From NCBI RefSeq assembly GCF_011064595.1, contig NZ_JAALJI010000034.1, positions 1 through 64,000 on the forward strand: 64,000 nucleotides of DNA, written 5' to 3'. The translations under genes were made by a program, and so were the position numbers. The DNA is from Paludisphaera soli (lineage in GTDB: Bacteria; Planctomycetota; Planctomycetia; Isosphaerales; Isosphaeraceae). Below the pieces are notes generated by a model that was not told the DNA's origin, did not search any database, and saw nothing but the letters and a program-made list of their open reading frames with translations. How positions within the stretch are numbered: position 1 is the stretch's first letter; the number at the start of each line of letters is the position of its first letter. Positions 25,901 to 34,020 of the stretch are shown here, in pieces.

Positions 25901-28530
25901 TGGCTTGCTTCCTCGAAGGGGACGGCGACGGCCGTGGGCGCGCGACGGAGGAGGATCGTCGCCCTTTTGACGGTGCGCGGACCGGACACGGCGTCGGCCG
26001 GTTCGCGCTGAAGGCGGCCCTCGCCCCCCCCATCGGGGCGATCGCCGACCTGGCCCCCGACGGCCTCGTCGTCATCGTGGACGACGAGGACGGCGCGGGG
26101 CGACGCCTGGCGAGCCTCCTGGGCGGACGGGGTCGCGAGGTCGTCCGGATCGTCTCGCGGGCCGCCGGATCGGCCGACGAGATGACCGCCGACCTCGGAG
26201 ATCCCGACGGGGCGGCCCGCCTGATCGACGAGATCCACGACAGGCGCGGGCCCGTGGCCGCCCTGATCCACCTCGCGGCGCTCCGGGAAGGCCGCGGGAG
26301 CGACGACCTGACGTCGCTGTACCTGCTGGCCCGCGCCCTGGGCCCGGACCTGGAGCGGGCGGCGGCCCGCGGCGGGGGCGTGATCCTCGGGGCCTCGCGG
26401 CTGGGAGGGGCCTTCGCCGTCGAGCGGCCCGCGCCCCGGGGCGCCTTCGAGGCGGGGGGGATCGCCGGGTTCCTCAAGTCGCTCGCCCACGAGTGGCCCG
26501 CGATCCGCGTCAAGGCGGTCGACCTCCCGCCGGCCGACCCGGACGTCGTGGCCGATTGGCTGCTGGACGAACTGATGGCGGACGACCGCCTGGTGGAGAT
26601 CGGCTACCGCGACGGACGGCGGACGATCCTCGACCTGATCCCCGCGCCCCTGCCCGCCGGGCTGGGCGGCCTGCCGATCGACTCCGAGTCGGTCGTCCTC
26701 GTGACCGGCGGGGCCCGGGGGATCACGGCCAGGGCGGCGATCGCCCTGATGGAGGCCGCGCCCTGCCGCCTCGTCGTGGTCGGCCGCACGCCGCCGCCGA
26801 CCGGCCCGGAGTCGGCCGAGACTTCGGGGATCGAAGAGCCCAAGGCCCTCCGGCGGGCGATCCTGGAACAGTTCCGCGTCGCGGGTCGGCAGGCCGTCCT
26901 GGCGGAGGTCGAGGACCGCTGCCGTCGACTCCGGCTCGAACGCGAGGTCCGCGCGAATCTCGAACGGCTGGCGAAGGCCAGGGCGCGCGTCGAGTACGCG
27001 GCTTGCGACGTGCGCGACGCGGAGGCGTTCGGGACGCTGATCGACGCGACTTATCGGGCCCACGGCCGGATCGACGGCGTGATCCACGGGGCCGGCGTCA
27101 TCGAGGACCGGCTGGTCAAGGACAAGACGCTCGAATCGTTCCGGCGGGTGATCGAGGCCAAGGCGGGGAGCGCGAGGACCCTCGCCGAGCGACTGCGGCT
27201 GGACTCGCTCCGGTTCCTGGTCTTCTTCAGCTCGGTCTCCGGGCGCTTCGGGAACCGCGGCCAGGCGGACTACGCGGCCGCCAGCGAGGTGCTCAACAAG
27301 CTGGCGCAGGATCTGGACCGGCGGTGCCCGGGTCGGGTGGTCTCGATCAACTGGGGACCCTGGCTGGAGACCGGGATGGTCTCGCCGGAGGTCCAGCGCC
27401 AGTTCGCGGATCGGGGCGTCGTCCTCATCCCCCCCGACGTGGGCTGCGGCATGCTCCTGGACGAGCTTCGCTCCGGGCGCAAGGGAGAGGTGGAGGTCCT
27501 CATCGGCGGGGCCGGGGGGATGGGCCCGTCGTCGGACGCCCCGAACGGGCGCGCCGCCGAGCCCGCCGCGCCGCCGAAGCCGCCGCTGATCGCGGCCGCC
27601 GGCGTGCTGTCCCGGCGCGAGGGCGTGGTCGAGCTGGAGCGTCCCATCGACGTGACCGTGGACCGCTACCTGAAGGACCACTGCCTCGACGGCCGCCCCG
27701 TCTTCCCGTTCGCCATGGCGATGGAGCTGATGGCCGAGGTCGCCGCCGCGGCGGTGCCCGGCCTGGAGTTGCTGGGGATCGGCGACTTCCGGCTTCATCG
27801 GGGTGTCGTGCTCCGCGACGAGCCGGAAGACGTGCGGGTCGTCGCCCGCGCCCGGCCCGTCGCCGGCGCGCGGGGGGACGACCCCGGATCGTCCCAAACG
27901 CTGGACGTGTCGATCCAGGGCGCCCAGAGCCCGCCTCGGATCCACTATCAGGCCGCGGTCCGCCTGGGACGCCGGGCGGTCGAGGCCGCAGGTCGCGGAT
28001 TCGCGCAAGACCCCGGCCTGCTGGAAGGAGAAGGGCTCAGGTCGATTCGCGTCGAGGAGGCGTACCGCGAATGGCTGTTCCATGGGCCGCTCTTCCAGGG
28101 CATCGCCGCCATCGAGGCGATCGGGCCGCGAGGCGCGCGGGCGATCCTTCGGCCCTCGTCGCCGCGGGCCTGCCTACGCGGCGGCGGGCCCGGAGCCTGG
28201 CTGATCGACCCGGTCGTGGTGGACAGCGCGCTGCAGATGCAGGTCCTCTGGGCGAGGCTCCACTGGGACGTGACCCTGCTCCCGGCGCGGATCGCGGAGT
28301 TCCTCCTCTTCGGCCCGGGGGTCTCGGCCCCGGCCGGGCCGCCCGGCGGCGAGGGCCTCGCGCCGGGGATCCGTTATGAGCTGCGGATCCGGCCCGAGAG
28401 TCGGGTCCCGACCTGCCACGCCGACCATCACTTCTGGGGCCCCGACGGCCGCCTGCTGGGGGTGCTGACGGGGGCGGAGGGGACGGGGAGCAAGGCCCTG
28501 AATCGACTGGCGGGCGCCCGTCGCGGTTGA
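19954..28530 (+). CDS. Type I PKS/PUFA-like synthase: (PfaD-like)2-KS-AT-ACP-KR-DH, 2,858 aa
   Basis: GTG start with GAGG just upstream; 146 bp after the giant gene. Two FMN-type nitronate-monooxygenase/PfaD-like barrels come first (about residues 5-230 and 330-650; AKGNEAGGWVG and EGRECGGHVGPRTSF mark them). Next are a ketosynthase at about 704-1150 (C894 in DAACASS, H1029 in EAHGTGT, H1069), an acyltransferase at about 1265-1580 (S1368 in GHSFGEF), and an Ala/Pro-rich linker at about 1620-1910. The ACP follows with S1943 in GIDSIKRVEI, then a ketoreductase at about 2245-2500 (Y2440 in QADYAAA) and a double-hotdog dehydratase at about 2550-2840 (H2576 in LKDHCLDG). It should make a reduced acyl chain. 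The domain set matches Pfa and heterocyst glycolipid synthases, with the enoyl reductase fused in cis and only one ACP. An in-frame ATG at 25141 has its own ribosome-like site. Confidence 0.9.
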   Translation: MKNTPDFDWMVLTPGGSPDPSLAIAGGRAGAVGVLNLEFIDEAGPALSALDRLATLGRGRLGVLLDAGSAELLRAILARRPAGLESILLAGGGTDPDGLKPLVGPIHEAGLRAILVATSLEEALAGQEAGADAVVAKGNEAGGWVGDETTFVLLQRLIPRLGVPVWAWGGVGPCTAAACRVAGAAGAVLDGQLLLTRESPASDRLRERLASMDGSETACVGGAFGAGFRAYSRPDLPSPAELRRLEATALVAERPATAVRHAWRAAIRRRVDWRTPETSLLALGQDAAFAAGLAQRFGTVGGVLTGLDAAVREAFADGGGCGAFAEGSPWARAHGTRFPIAQGPMTRVSDRAEFAAAVAEAGALPFLALALMRGPEARTLLEETRSRLGGRPWGVGVLGFVPPELRAEQLEVVRANKPPFVLIAGGRPDQSKALEEDGIPSYLHVPSPGLLRIFLKQGARRFVFEGRECGGHVGPRTSFVLWESLIEVLAEHLTRGVDASAYHVLFAGGVHDGLSSAMVGALASPLIRRGVRVGVLLGTAYLFTREAVQTGAITAGFQQAALACDRTVLLESGPGHATRCASSPFVADFEGEKRRLIRRGLPAEELRRGLEELNIGRLRVASKGLDHNPRFGEDPAAPKLVELGDEEQWARGLYMIGQVAGLRDGVCTLAELHADVAAGRGRSPAASPRPAEAAAAKSPPPAAIAIVGMACILPGAPDLRTFWSNILNKVDAITEVPADRWDWRRYFDPSRSARDKIYSRWGGFIGDVAFDPADFGMPPSSLRSIEPFQLLALAVVRSALDDAGYLDRPFPRERTSVILGAGGGGSDLTAGYMVRSCLPSLFNGEAAAVTERLGGLLPEWTEDSFPGILMNVAAGRVANRFDLGGVNYTVDAACASSLAAVNLAVRDLEAGTSDVAIVGGVDAIQNPFAFLCFSKTQALSPNGRCRTFDEEGDGIAISEGFAAVILKRLDDAERDGDRVYAVIRGVGGASDGRDRGLTAPRPEGQVRALRRAYAQAGFSPATVGLIEAHGTGTVAGDQAEIKALTMFFGEAGAARQGCAVGSIKSMIGHTKATAGVAGLIKAALALNHRVLPPTLGVSRPNPKANFPESPFYVNTEPRPWIHAEGLEPRRAGVSAFGFGGTNFHVALEEYTADFVADRAASRDPWPAELFLWRGRSRGAILEAIGRVAGPLKSGARPDPGHLARSLARAAEAEAPGGPSLAIVASSLDDLAAKLDAARDLLGSDVERRHDPGGVHFAERPLAGDGRIAFLFPGQGSQYVNMTRDMALAFDEVREGFERADRVLADELGGPLSRWIFPPPVFDAEDEKNLQIALTETRIAQPALAATDLAVLRLLRGLGIAPDMTAGHSFGEFVALCAAGSLGEQELLEIAAARGRFIGECTTDESGAMAAIVAAPDELGPLLLADAGLTLANLNAPRQTVVAGTRAAVDKAMAWCRDRGLQARRLPVACGFHSPLVAPAQRKLSERIRRLTIAAPRIPVYSNTTAAPYPEAPAAIADLLADHLVRPVEFVRQVEAMYEAGARLFVEVGPRQVLSGLVDQILGDRPHACASFDRPGWDGLAALLHGLATLAAEGVPPRAEALFRGRSFRPGDPLMRAEGAGPEPLSPTAWLVNGGSARPARPKADEVRTTASPPAGTSVVPRAPLSPSPAGGDGRRPREAPPEAPPPRAPQQPGKPPRHDLPNGDGVTRDESGARARFAIHRGSANEGGSMSRSSVHSPRFNGEVPPSHSEPARPRDYPESAPPSAPNGHGSADLARQFQQVMMRFLQTQETVMHDLLVYLGSQPTLASDPHRAESNGDSAAALDGAAHASSWAPTAAPGLLDGLAPPAPAWLASPTEAAAPKAAVAPAPVPDATHGGRNGSTLDAGAHAPASDPTATERPAADAADRRAITARLLSIVGERTGYPEEMLNLDADLEADLGIDSIKRVEIAGTLIGSLAMPPGRTPDIENLTSSRTLRQVVDHLACFLEGDGDGRGRATEEDRRPFDGARTGHGVGRFALKAALAPPIGAIADLAPDGLVVIVDDEDGAGRRLASLLGGRGREVVRIVSRAAGSADEMTADLGDPDGAARLIDEIHDRRGPVAALIHLAALREGRGSDDLTSLYLLARALGPDLERAAARGGGVILGASRLGGAFAVERPAPRGAFEAGGIAGFLKSLAHEWPAIRVKAVDLPPADPDVVADWLLDELMADDRLVEIGYRDGRRTILDLIPAPLPAGLGGLPIDSESVVLVTGGARGITARAAIALMEAAPCRLVVVGRTPPPTGPESAETSGIEEPKALRRAILEQFRVAGRQAVLAEVEDRCRRLRLEREVRANLERLAKARARVEYAACDVRDAEAFGTLIDATYRAHGRIDGVIHGAGVIEDRLVKDKTLESFRRVIEAKAGSARTLAERLRLDSLRFLVFFSSVSGRFGNRGQADYAAASEVLNKLAQDLDRRCPGRVVSINWGPWLETGMVSPEVQRQFADRGVVLIPPDVGCGMLLDELRSGRKGEVEVLIGGAGGMGPSSDAPNGRAAEPAAPPKPPLIAAAGVLSRREGVVELERPIDVTVDRYLKDHCLDGRPVFPFAMAMELMAEVAAAAVPGLELLGIGDFRLHRGVVLRDEPEDVRVVARARPVAGARGDDPGSSQTLDVSIQGAQSPPRIHYQAAVRLGRRAVEAAGRGFAQDPGLLEGEGLRSIRVEEAYREWLFHGPLFQGIAAIEAIGPRGARAILRPSSPRACLRGGGPGAWLIDPVVVDSALQMQVLWARLHWDVTLLPARIAEFLLFGPGVSAPAGPPGGEGLAPGIRYELRIRPESRVPTCHADHHFWGPDGRLLGVLTGAEGTGSKALNRLAGARRG

Positions 28531-28582
28531 GGATCGGCGGCCCCCTCGCGGCTTCGATGAACGACCTGGAAGGGACATCATC

Positions 28583-31500
28583 ATGTTCGACCTGAGTTCC
28601 CGAGGGCCGGACCCGACGACGGGTCGCGACGAATTCCAGGGCCGGTCGGAGGGGGCCGCCCCCGCGACCGACGACCGCCGCGCGGCCTCGAAGGCCGTGG
28701 CGATCGTCGGCATGTCGTGCCTCTTCCCGGGCGCGGACGGGCTCGACGCCTACTGGCGGAACATCCTGGGGAAGGTCGACGCGGTGACGGACCCGCCGCC
28801 GGAGGCCCGCGAGACCGGGCGGTACTTCGACCCCGACTCGCTCGAAGGCGACCGGGTGTACTGCAAGCGCGGGGGGTACCTCGGGGCGACGGCGACCTTC
28901 GACCCGCTGCCCCACGGCATCCCCCCCGTGGCCGTCGGCGGCGAGCCCGACCAGTGGCTGTCGCTCCAGCTGGCCCGCGACGCCCTGGCCGACGCGGGAT
29001 GCCTGGAGCTGCCGGAGGACGTCCGCCGCCGGACGGCGGTGATCCTGGGCAAGGGGACGTACCTGAACGGCGGCAACGCGATCGCCGTCCAGCACGGCCT
29101 GGTCGTGAACCAGACGCTGGAGATCCTGAAGACGCTCCATCCGGAGTACACGGACGACCGGATGCAGGCGATCCGTCGCGAGCTGAAGAGCGCCCTGCCG
29201 CCGTTCAAGGCCGAGACGATGCCGGGGCTGGTCCCGAACGTCATCGTGGGCCGGATCGCCAACCGGCTCGACCTGATGGGTCCCAGCTACACCGTGGACG
29301 CCGCCTGCGCGTCGTCCCTGATCGCGATCCAGCAGGCGGTCGACGGCCTGGCCTCCGGCTCCTTCGACCTGGCGCTGGCGGGGGGGTCGCAGGTCTGGAT
29401 CCCGATGCCGACGCTCAGCATCTTCTGCCAGCTCGGGGCGCTCTCCCGCCGCCAGCAGATCCGCCCGTTCGACGAGGAGGCCGACGGCACGCTGCTGGGC
29501 GAGGGGATCGGCATGGTCGTTCTCAAGCGGCTGCGGGACGCGGAGCGCGACGGCGACCGGATCTACGCCGTGGTCCGAGGGGTGGGGGTCGCGAGCGACG
29601 GCCGGGGCCTGGGGGTGATGGCCCCCCGCGTCGAGGGCGAGGAGTTGGCCCTCCGACGCGCCTACCAGGCGGCCGGCGTCTCGCCGCGGACGGTGGGCCT
29701 GATCGAGGCCCACGGCACCGGCACGCCCGTCGGCGACGTGGTGGAGATCCAGGCGCTGGCCCGGGTTTTCGGGGCCCGCGAGGGGGACCTCCCCCGCTGC
29801 GCCCTCGGGACGGTCAAGTCGATGATCAGCCACACCATCCCCGCCGCCGGGGTGGCCGGGGTCATCAAGACGGCCCTCGCCCTCCATCACAAGGTCCTGC
29901 CGCCGACGCTCCACTGCGAGAAGCCGAACCCGAAGCTCGAGCTGGAAAGCACCCCCTTCTACCTCTGCACCGAGACCCGGCCCTGGATCCAGGGGGGCCG
30001 CGAGCCGCGAAGGGCGGGCGTCAACGCCTTCGGCTTCGGCGGCATCAACGCGCACGCGGTCCTGGAGGAATACGCGCCGGAACCCTCGAAGGTCCGGCGG
30101 CGGGACGAGGCCCGGCCGGGCCCGCAGGCCCCGTCCGACCACCTGCCGGACTGGGAGGCCGAGGCCTGCATCCTCGGCGCCGAGACTCCCGCGGAGCTGC
30201 TTGAGAAGGTCCGGCGGCTGGCGAGTCGGCTCGATCCCGCCGCGGCCGCGCCGCCCCGGCTCGCCGACGTCGCCTACACCCTCAACCACGACCTGACGAC
30301 CTCGGGCGACGGCTCGCCGTGCCGGCTGGCGCTGGTGGCCGCCTCGACGGCCGACCTGCGGGAGAAGCTCGGACGCGCGGCGGGGAAGCTGGAGTCGGCC
30401 GGCGGCTGCCGCCGGATCCGGGACGTCTCGGGCATCTACTACGACGCCGAGCCCCTGGGCCGTGAAGGGAAGCTGGCTTTCCTGTTCCCCGGCGAAGGGT
30501 CGCAGTACCCCAACATGCTGGCCGACCTCTGCCTCCACTTCCCGGAGGTCCGGGAGTGTTTCGACCAGATCGATCGCGTCTACTTCGACCACCCGCGAGG
30601 CTACGTCCCCAGCGACCACATCTTCCCCCGGCCGGCGTCCTCGCGGGGGGGCGGGGCGCGCGTCGAGGACCGGCTCTGGGAGATCGCCGGCGCGGTCGAG
30701 GCCGTCCTCACGGCCAACCAGGCGACGCTCAAGCTGGTGACCGGCCTCGGGCTCCGGCCCGACGTGATCCTCGGGCACAGCACGGGCGAGTTCTCCGCCT
30801 TCCGCGCCGCCGGCCTCTTCGAACCGGGCGAGGAGCAGTTCTCCGAGCTGATCCTGAAGCTCTATCGGAACTACGAGGAGGCGGCGCGCGTCGGCGTCCC
30901 CCGCGCGGTGCTGCTGGCGATCGGGGCCGATCGGGAGCGTGTCGAGGCGATCGCCCGGGAGGTCGGCGGCGCGATCTACGTGGCGATGGACAACTGCCCG
31001 CACCAGGCGGTCCTCGTCGGCGGCGGCGAGGTCGCCGAACGGGCCCTGGCGATCGTCCGCCGCGAGGGCCTGATCTCCGAGCAGCTCAATTTCGACCGCG
31101 CCTACCACACGCCCCTGTTCGCCCCCTACGTCGACCACCTGCGCCAGATCTTCGAGGAGGCCGCGATCCTCCCCGCCCGAGTGCCGATCTACTCGTGCAC
31201 GACCGCCGCCCCCTACCCGGACGACGCCGACGCCATCCGCAAGCTGATGGTCGACCACTGGCTGCTCCCCGTCGAGTTCCGCAAGACGATCGAGACCCTC
31301 CACGACGACGGGGTTCGGCTCTTCGTCGAGGTCGGGCCTCGCGGCAACCTCAGCTCGTTCGTCGACGACATCCTGCGGGGCAAGCGGTTCTGCGCCGTGC
31401 CGGCCAATGTGCAGCGACGCTCCGGCGTCCTGCAGCTCAACCACCTCGTCGCGATCCTCACCGCGCACGGCGTGGACCTGGACCTGGGCTTCCTCCACCG

Positions 31501-33682
31501 CCGCCGCCGCGTCGAGCGCGTCGACCTCGAAACCGCCGCGGCCGCAGCGACCCGGACGCCCGCGCGGGCCCCGATCAAGCTCGTCACGGGATTCCCGCCG
31601 ATGCGGATCTCCGACGAGTTCGCGAGCCGCTTCCGCGCCGAGGCCGCCGCAGCCGAGCGGGACGAGGCCGTCGGGGTCGCGACGGCCCCGGCCCGCGAGA
31701 ACGGCCGCCCCCACGCCGAATCGACGCCGGCCGCCGCCCCCGTCGCGACGGTCCGCCCGCCGGCCGACTCGATGATCCTGGACTTCCTGCGGACGATGGA
31801 CGAGTACCCGGACGCGGGCGTTCGCGGCGGCGACGAGCCCGAGCCCCCGGCGCGGAAGCCGCCCCCCGATCGGCCCTCGAAGAAGACCCCGTTCCCGCTG
31901 CTGGGCGAGGTCGTCTCGGCGAAGGCCGGGGAGGAGCTGATCGCCCGTCGCGTCTTCGACCCGGCGATCGACGTCTACCTGCGCGACCACACCCTCGGCC
32001 GCGACGTCTCCCGAGACGACCCGGAACTGCTGGCGCTCCCCGTCATGCCCCTGACGATGAGCATGGAGGTCATGGCGGAGGCTGCGGCCTTCCTGGCGCC
32101 GGGCCGGACGGTCGTGGGATTTCGAGGCCTCCGGGCCTTCCGCTGGATCGCGTTCGACGACGGCCCGCAGGAGCTGCAGGTCACCGCCCGCCGACCGGCC
32201 GGGGAGCCGGACCGAGTCGTCGTGCAGCTCCGAAACCTCACGGAAGACCGTCGCGGGAACCCGCCGGCCGCCAGCCCGGCGATCGAGGCGACCGTCGTCC
32301 TCGGCGACGCCCACCCGGCCCGGCCCCCCTCGGCGGCCGCAAAGCTGCGCGACGGTCGGCCGTCGCGGATCGAGCCCGATCGGCTGTATGCGGACGTCAT
32401 GTTCCACGGCCCGGCCTGGCGCGGCGTGGCCTCGATCGAGAGCGTGGGCGACGAGGGCTCGCTCGCGAGGCTCCAGGTCCTCCCCCTCGACCGCCTGATC
32501 GTCGGCCTGCCGGACCCCGATTTCGTCCTGGACCCGGTCCTGCTCGACGCGGCCGGCCAGGTGATCGGCTTCTGGACGGCCGAGCGGCTGGCCAGGGGCA
32601 AGGTGATCTTCCCCTCCGGGCTGGAGGCGCTGCACCTCTTCGGCCCGAACCTGCCGCCGGGCTCGACGGTCGCCTGCGAGGCGACGATCCGGCCGGAAGG
32701 GGACCGTCGGCTCCGCTCCGACATCGAGATCGTCGCCGACGACGGCCGGCCGCTGATGCGGCTCACCGGCTGGGAGGACTGGCGATCGGACCTCCCGGCG
32801 GCGTTCCTTCCGCTCATCCGGCCGAGCGGAGGCGACTTCTCCGAGCCCTGGCCCGAGCCGATCGAGGCGTTCCCCAGCCCGCGCTCGTTCGCCTGCCGCC
32901 GGCTCGGCTCCGGCCTGCCGTCGGACCTCGGCCTCTGGCGCCGGGTCTGGGCGCAACTGGTCCTCGGCCGCGCCGAACGCGAGGAGTTCCGCGGCCTGGC
33001 CGCCCCGGAGTCGCGCCAGGTCGAATGGCTCGTCGGCCGGACGGCGGCGAAGGAGGCCGCGCGGGACCTGCTCCGCGCCCACCTGGGCCTGGAGCCGCCG
33101 CTGGCCGACATCGCGATCCGACGCGACGAGGACGGTCGTCTGACGGCCGGGGGCGCCTGGGAGGGCGATCTGGACGGCGAGATCGTCGTCTCGATCTCGA
33201 TGGACGTCCACCTGGCGGTGGCCCTGGCCGGCATCCTTCCCGGTCGCGCGGGGGTCGAGAGCGAGCCCGACTCCTACCTGGCGATCCACGCCGAGTCGGC
33301 GCCTTCCCGGCGCGAGGAGGCCGAGGAGCCGGTCCTGACGGCGGCGGACATGGACCTGCTGCGGGACCGGCCCGTCGGCCGCCTCGAAGAATGGTGGTTT
33401 CGCTGCCGGTGCGCCAAGAAGGCGGTCGTGAAGGCGCTGGGGGGGCGGCGGGCGGGGGCGCTCCGTTCGCTCGCGATCGCCGCGGTCGCCCCGGAGGACG
33501 AGACGGTCCACGTCCGGCTGACCGACCGCCTGGCCGGGGACCACCCGCGGCTCGCGGCCGCGCCGGTCGTCGTCTTCACGACGCTCCACGGCCGCTCGGT
33601 GGTGGCGATGACGTTGTGCCAGCAGGGGGTCGGCTCGGCGGACGCGCCGGCGCTCGCGGGGGCGGATCGCGTGATCGAATGA
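28583..33682 (+). CDS. Second PKS/PUFA-like synthase: KS-AT-DH-degenerate PPTase, 1,699 aa
   Basis: AGGGA lies 7 nt before the ATG; 52 bp behind the first synthase. Domains in order: ketosynthase at about residues 36-500 (C242 in DAACASS, H377 in EAHGTGT, H417 in SMISHT, all catalytic residues intact); acyltransferase at about 630-960 (S733 in GHSTGEF); a linker at about 975-1110; a hotdog dehydratase-like region at about 1120-1410 (H1136 in LRDHTLG, with FHGPAWRG and DPVLLDAAG); and a C-terminal phosphopantetheinyl-transferase-like domain at about 1460-1690. There is no ACP motif, so it must act on the free ACP that follows or on that of the first synthase. The PPTase part keeps LVGRTAAKEAARDL but has SISMD (M1540), GVESE (E1559) and CAKKA (K1613) where active enzymes have SISHD, GVDxE and xxKEA, so it is probably inactive. 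Confidence 0.87.
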   Translation: MFDLSSRGPDPTTGRDEFQGRSEGAAPATDDRRAASKAVAIVGMSCLFPGADGLDAYWRNILGKVDAVTDPPPEARETGRYFDPDSLEGDRVYCKRGGYLGATATFDPLPHGIPPVAVGGEPDQWLSLQLARDALADAGCLELPEDVRRRTAVILGKGTYLNGGNAIAVQHGLVVNQTLEILKTLHPEYTDDRMQAIRRELKSALPPFKAETMPGLVPNVIVGRIANRLDLMGPSYTVDAACASSLIAIQQAVDGLASGSFDLALAGGSQVWIPMPTLSIFCQLGALSRRQQIRPFDEEADGTLLGEGIGMVVLKRLRDAERDGDRIYAVVRGVGVASDGRGLGVMAPRVEGEELALRRAYQAAGVSPRTVGLIEAHGTGTPVGDVVEIQALARVFGAREGDLPRCALGTVKSMISHTIPAAGVAGVIKTALALHHKVLPPTLHCEKPNPKLELESTPFYLCTETRPWIQGGREPRRAGVNAFGFGGINAHAVLEEYAPEPSKVRRRDEARPGPQAPSDHLPDWEAEACILGAETPAELLEKVRRLASRLDPAAAAPPRLADVAYTLNHDLTTSGDGSPCRLALVAASTADLREKLGRAAGKLESAGGCRRIRDVSGIYYDAEPLGREGKLAFLFPGEGSQYPNMLADLCLHFPEVRECFDQIDRVYFDHPRGYVPSDHIFPRPASSRGGGARVEDRLWEIAGAVEAVLTANQATLKLVTGLGLRPDVILGHSTGEFSAFRAAGLFEPGEEQFSELILKLYRNYEEAARVGVPRAVLLAIGADRERVEAIAREVGGAIYVAMDNCPHQAVLVGGGEVAERALAIVRREGLISEQLNFDRAYHTPLFAPYVDHLRQIFEEAAILPARVPIYSCTTAAPYPDDADAIRKLMVDHWLLPVEFRKTIETLHDDGVRLFVEVGPRGNLSSFVDDILRGKRFCAVPANVQRRSGVLQLNHLVAILTAHGVDLDLGFLHRRRRVERVDLETAAAAATRTPARAPIKLVTGFPPMRISDEFASRFRAEAAAAERDEAVGVATAPARENGRPHAESTPAAAPVATVRPPADSMILDFLRTMDEYPDAGVRGGDEPEPPARKPPPDRPSKKTPFPLLGEVVSAKAGEELIARRVFDPAIDVYLRDHTLGRDVSRDDPELLALPVMPLTMSMEVMAEAAAFLAPGRTVVGFRGLRAFRWIAFDDGPQELQVTARRPAGEPDRVVVQLRNLTEDRRGNPPAASPAIEATVVLGDAHPARPPSAAAKLRDGRPSRIEPDRLYADVMFHGPAWRGVASIESVGDEGSLARLQVLPLDRLIVGLPDPDFVLDPVLLDAAGQVIGFWTAERLARGKVIFPSGLEALHLFGPNLPPGSTVACEATIRPEGDRRLRSDIEIVADDGRPLMRLTGWEDWRSDLPAAFLPLIRPSGGDFSEPWPEPIEAFPSPRSFACRRLGSGLPSDLGLWRRVWAQLVLGRAEREEFRGLAAPESRQVEWLVGRTAAKEAARDLLRAHLGLEPPLADIAIRRDEDGRLTAGGAWEGDLDGEIVVSISMDVHLAVALAGILPGRAGVESEPDSYLAIHAESAPSRREEAEEPVLTAADMDLLRDRPVGRLEEWWFRCRCAKKAVVKALGGRRAGALRSLAIAAVAPEDETVHVRLTDRLAGDHPRLAAAPVVVFTTLHGRSVVAMTLCQQGVGSADAPALAGADRVIE

Positions 33683-33714
33683 CTGACGGTCGAACAACCC
33701 ATTGAGGAGCAACC

Positions 33715-34020
33715 ATGCCGCTCACCCACAAGCAGATCCTCGACGCGGTGCTGGAGCTGATGACCGAGCTGTCGGGGGACTGGGAATACTCGGGCGCGAT
33801 CACGGCCGAGACGCGCCTGCTGGGCGACCTCGCGATGGATTCGCTCGACCTGGTGATCCTCGGCGGCGAACTCCAGGAACGGTACGGCCAGCTGCCGTTC
33901 TCCGAGTTTCTCGCCGAGCTGGGCAAGCAGGAGGCCGAGGCCCGGGACGTCACCATCGGCGAGCTGGTGGATCTGATCAGCCGCCAGCAGCGGGCGACGG
34001 CCCCCGGAGGGGTCGCATGA
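33715..34020 (+). CDS. Free-standing acyl carrier protein, 101 aa
   Basis: The ATG is preceded by GAGGAG. The protein has the four-helix ACP look with a DLAMDSLDLVILG motif; S43 is the expected phosphopantetheine site. A Phe/Glu-rich loop between helices II and III is slightly longer than in the fatty-acid ACP. It lies 32 bp after the ACP-less second synthase and its stop overlaps the next start (ATGA), so it belongs to the same transcript. It most likely carries the chain for the second KS-AT-DH protein or for a downstream tailoring step. Confidence 0.9.
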   Translation: MPLTHKQILDAVLELMTELSGDWEYSGAITAETRLLGDLAMDSLDLVILGGELQERYGQLPFSEFLAELGKQEAEARDVTIGELVDLISRQQRATAPGGVA

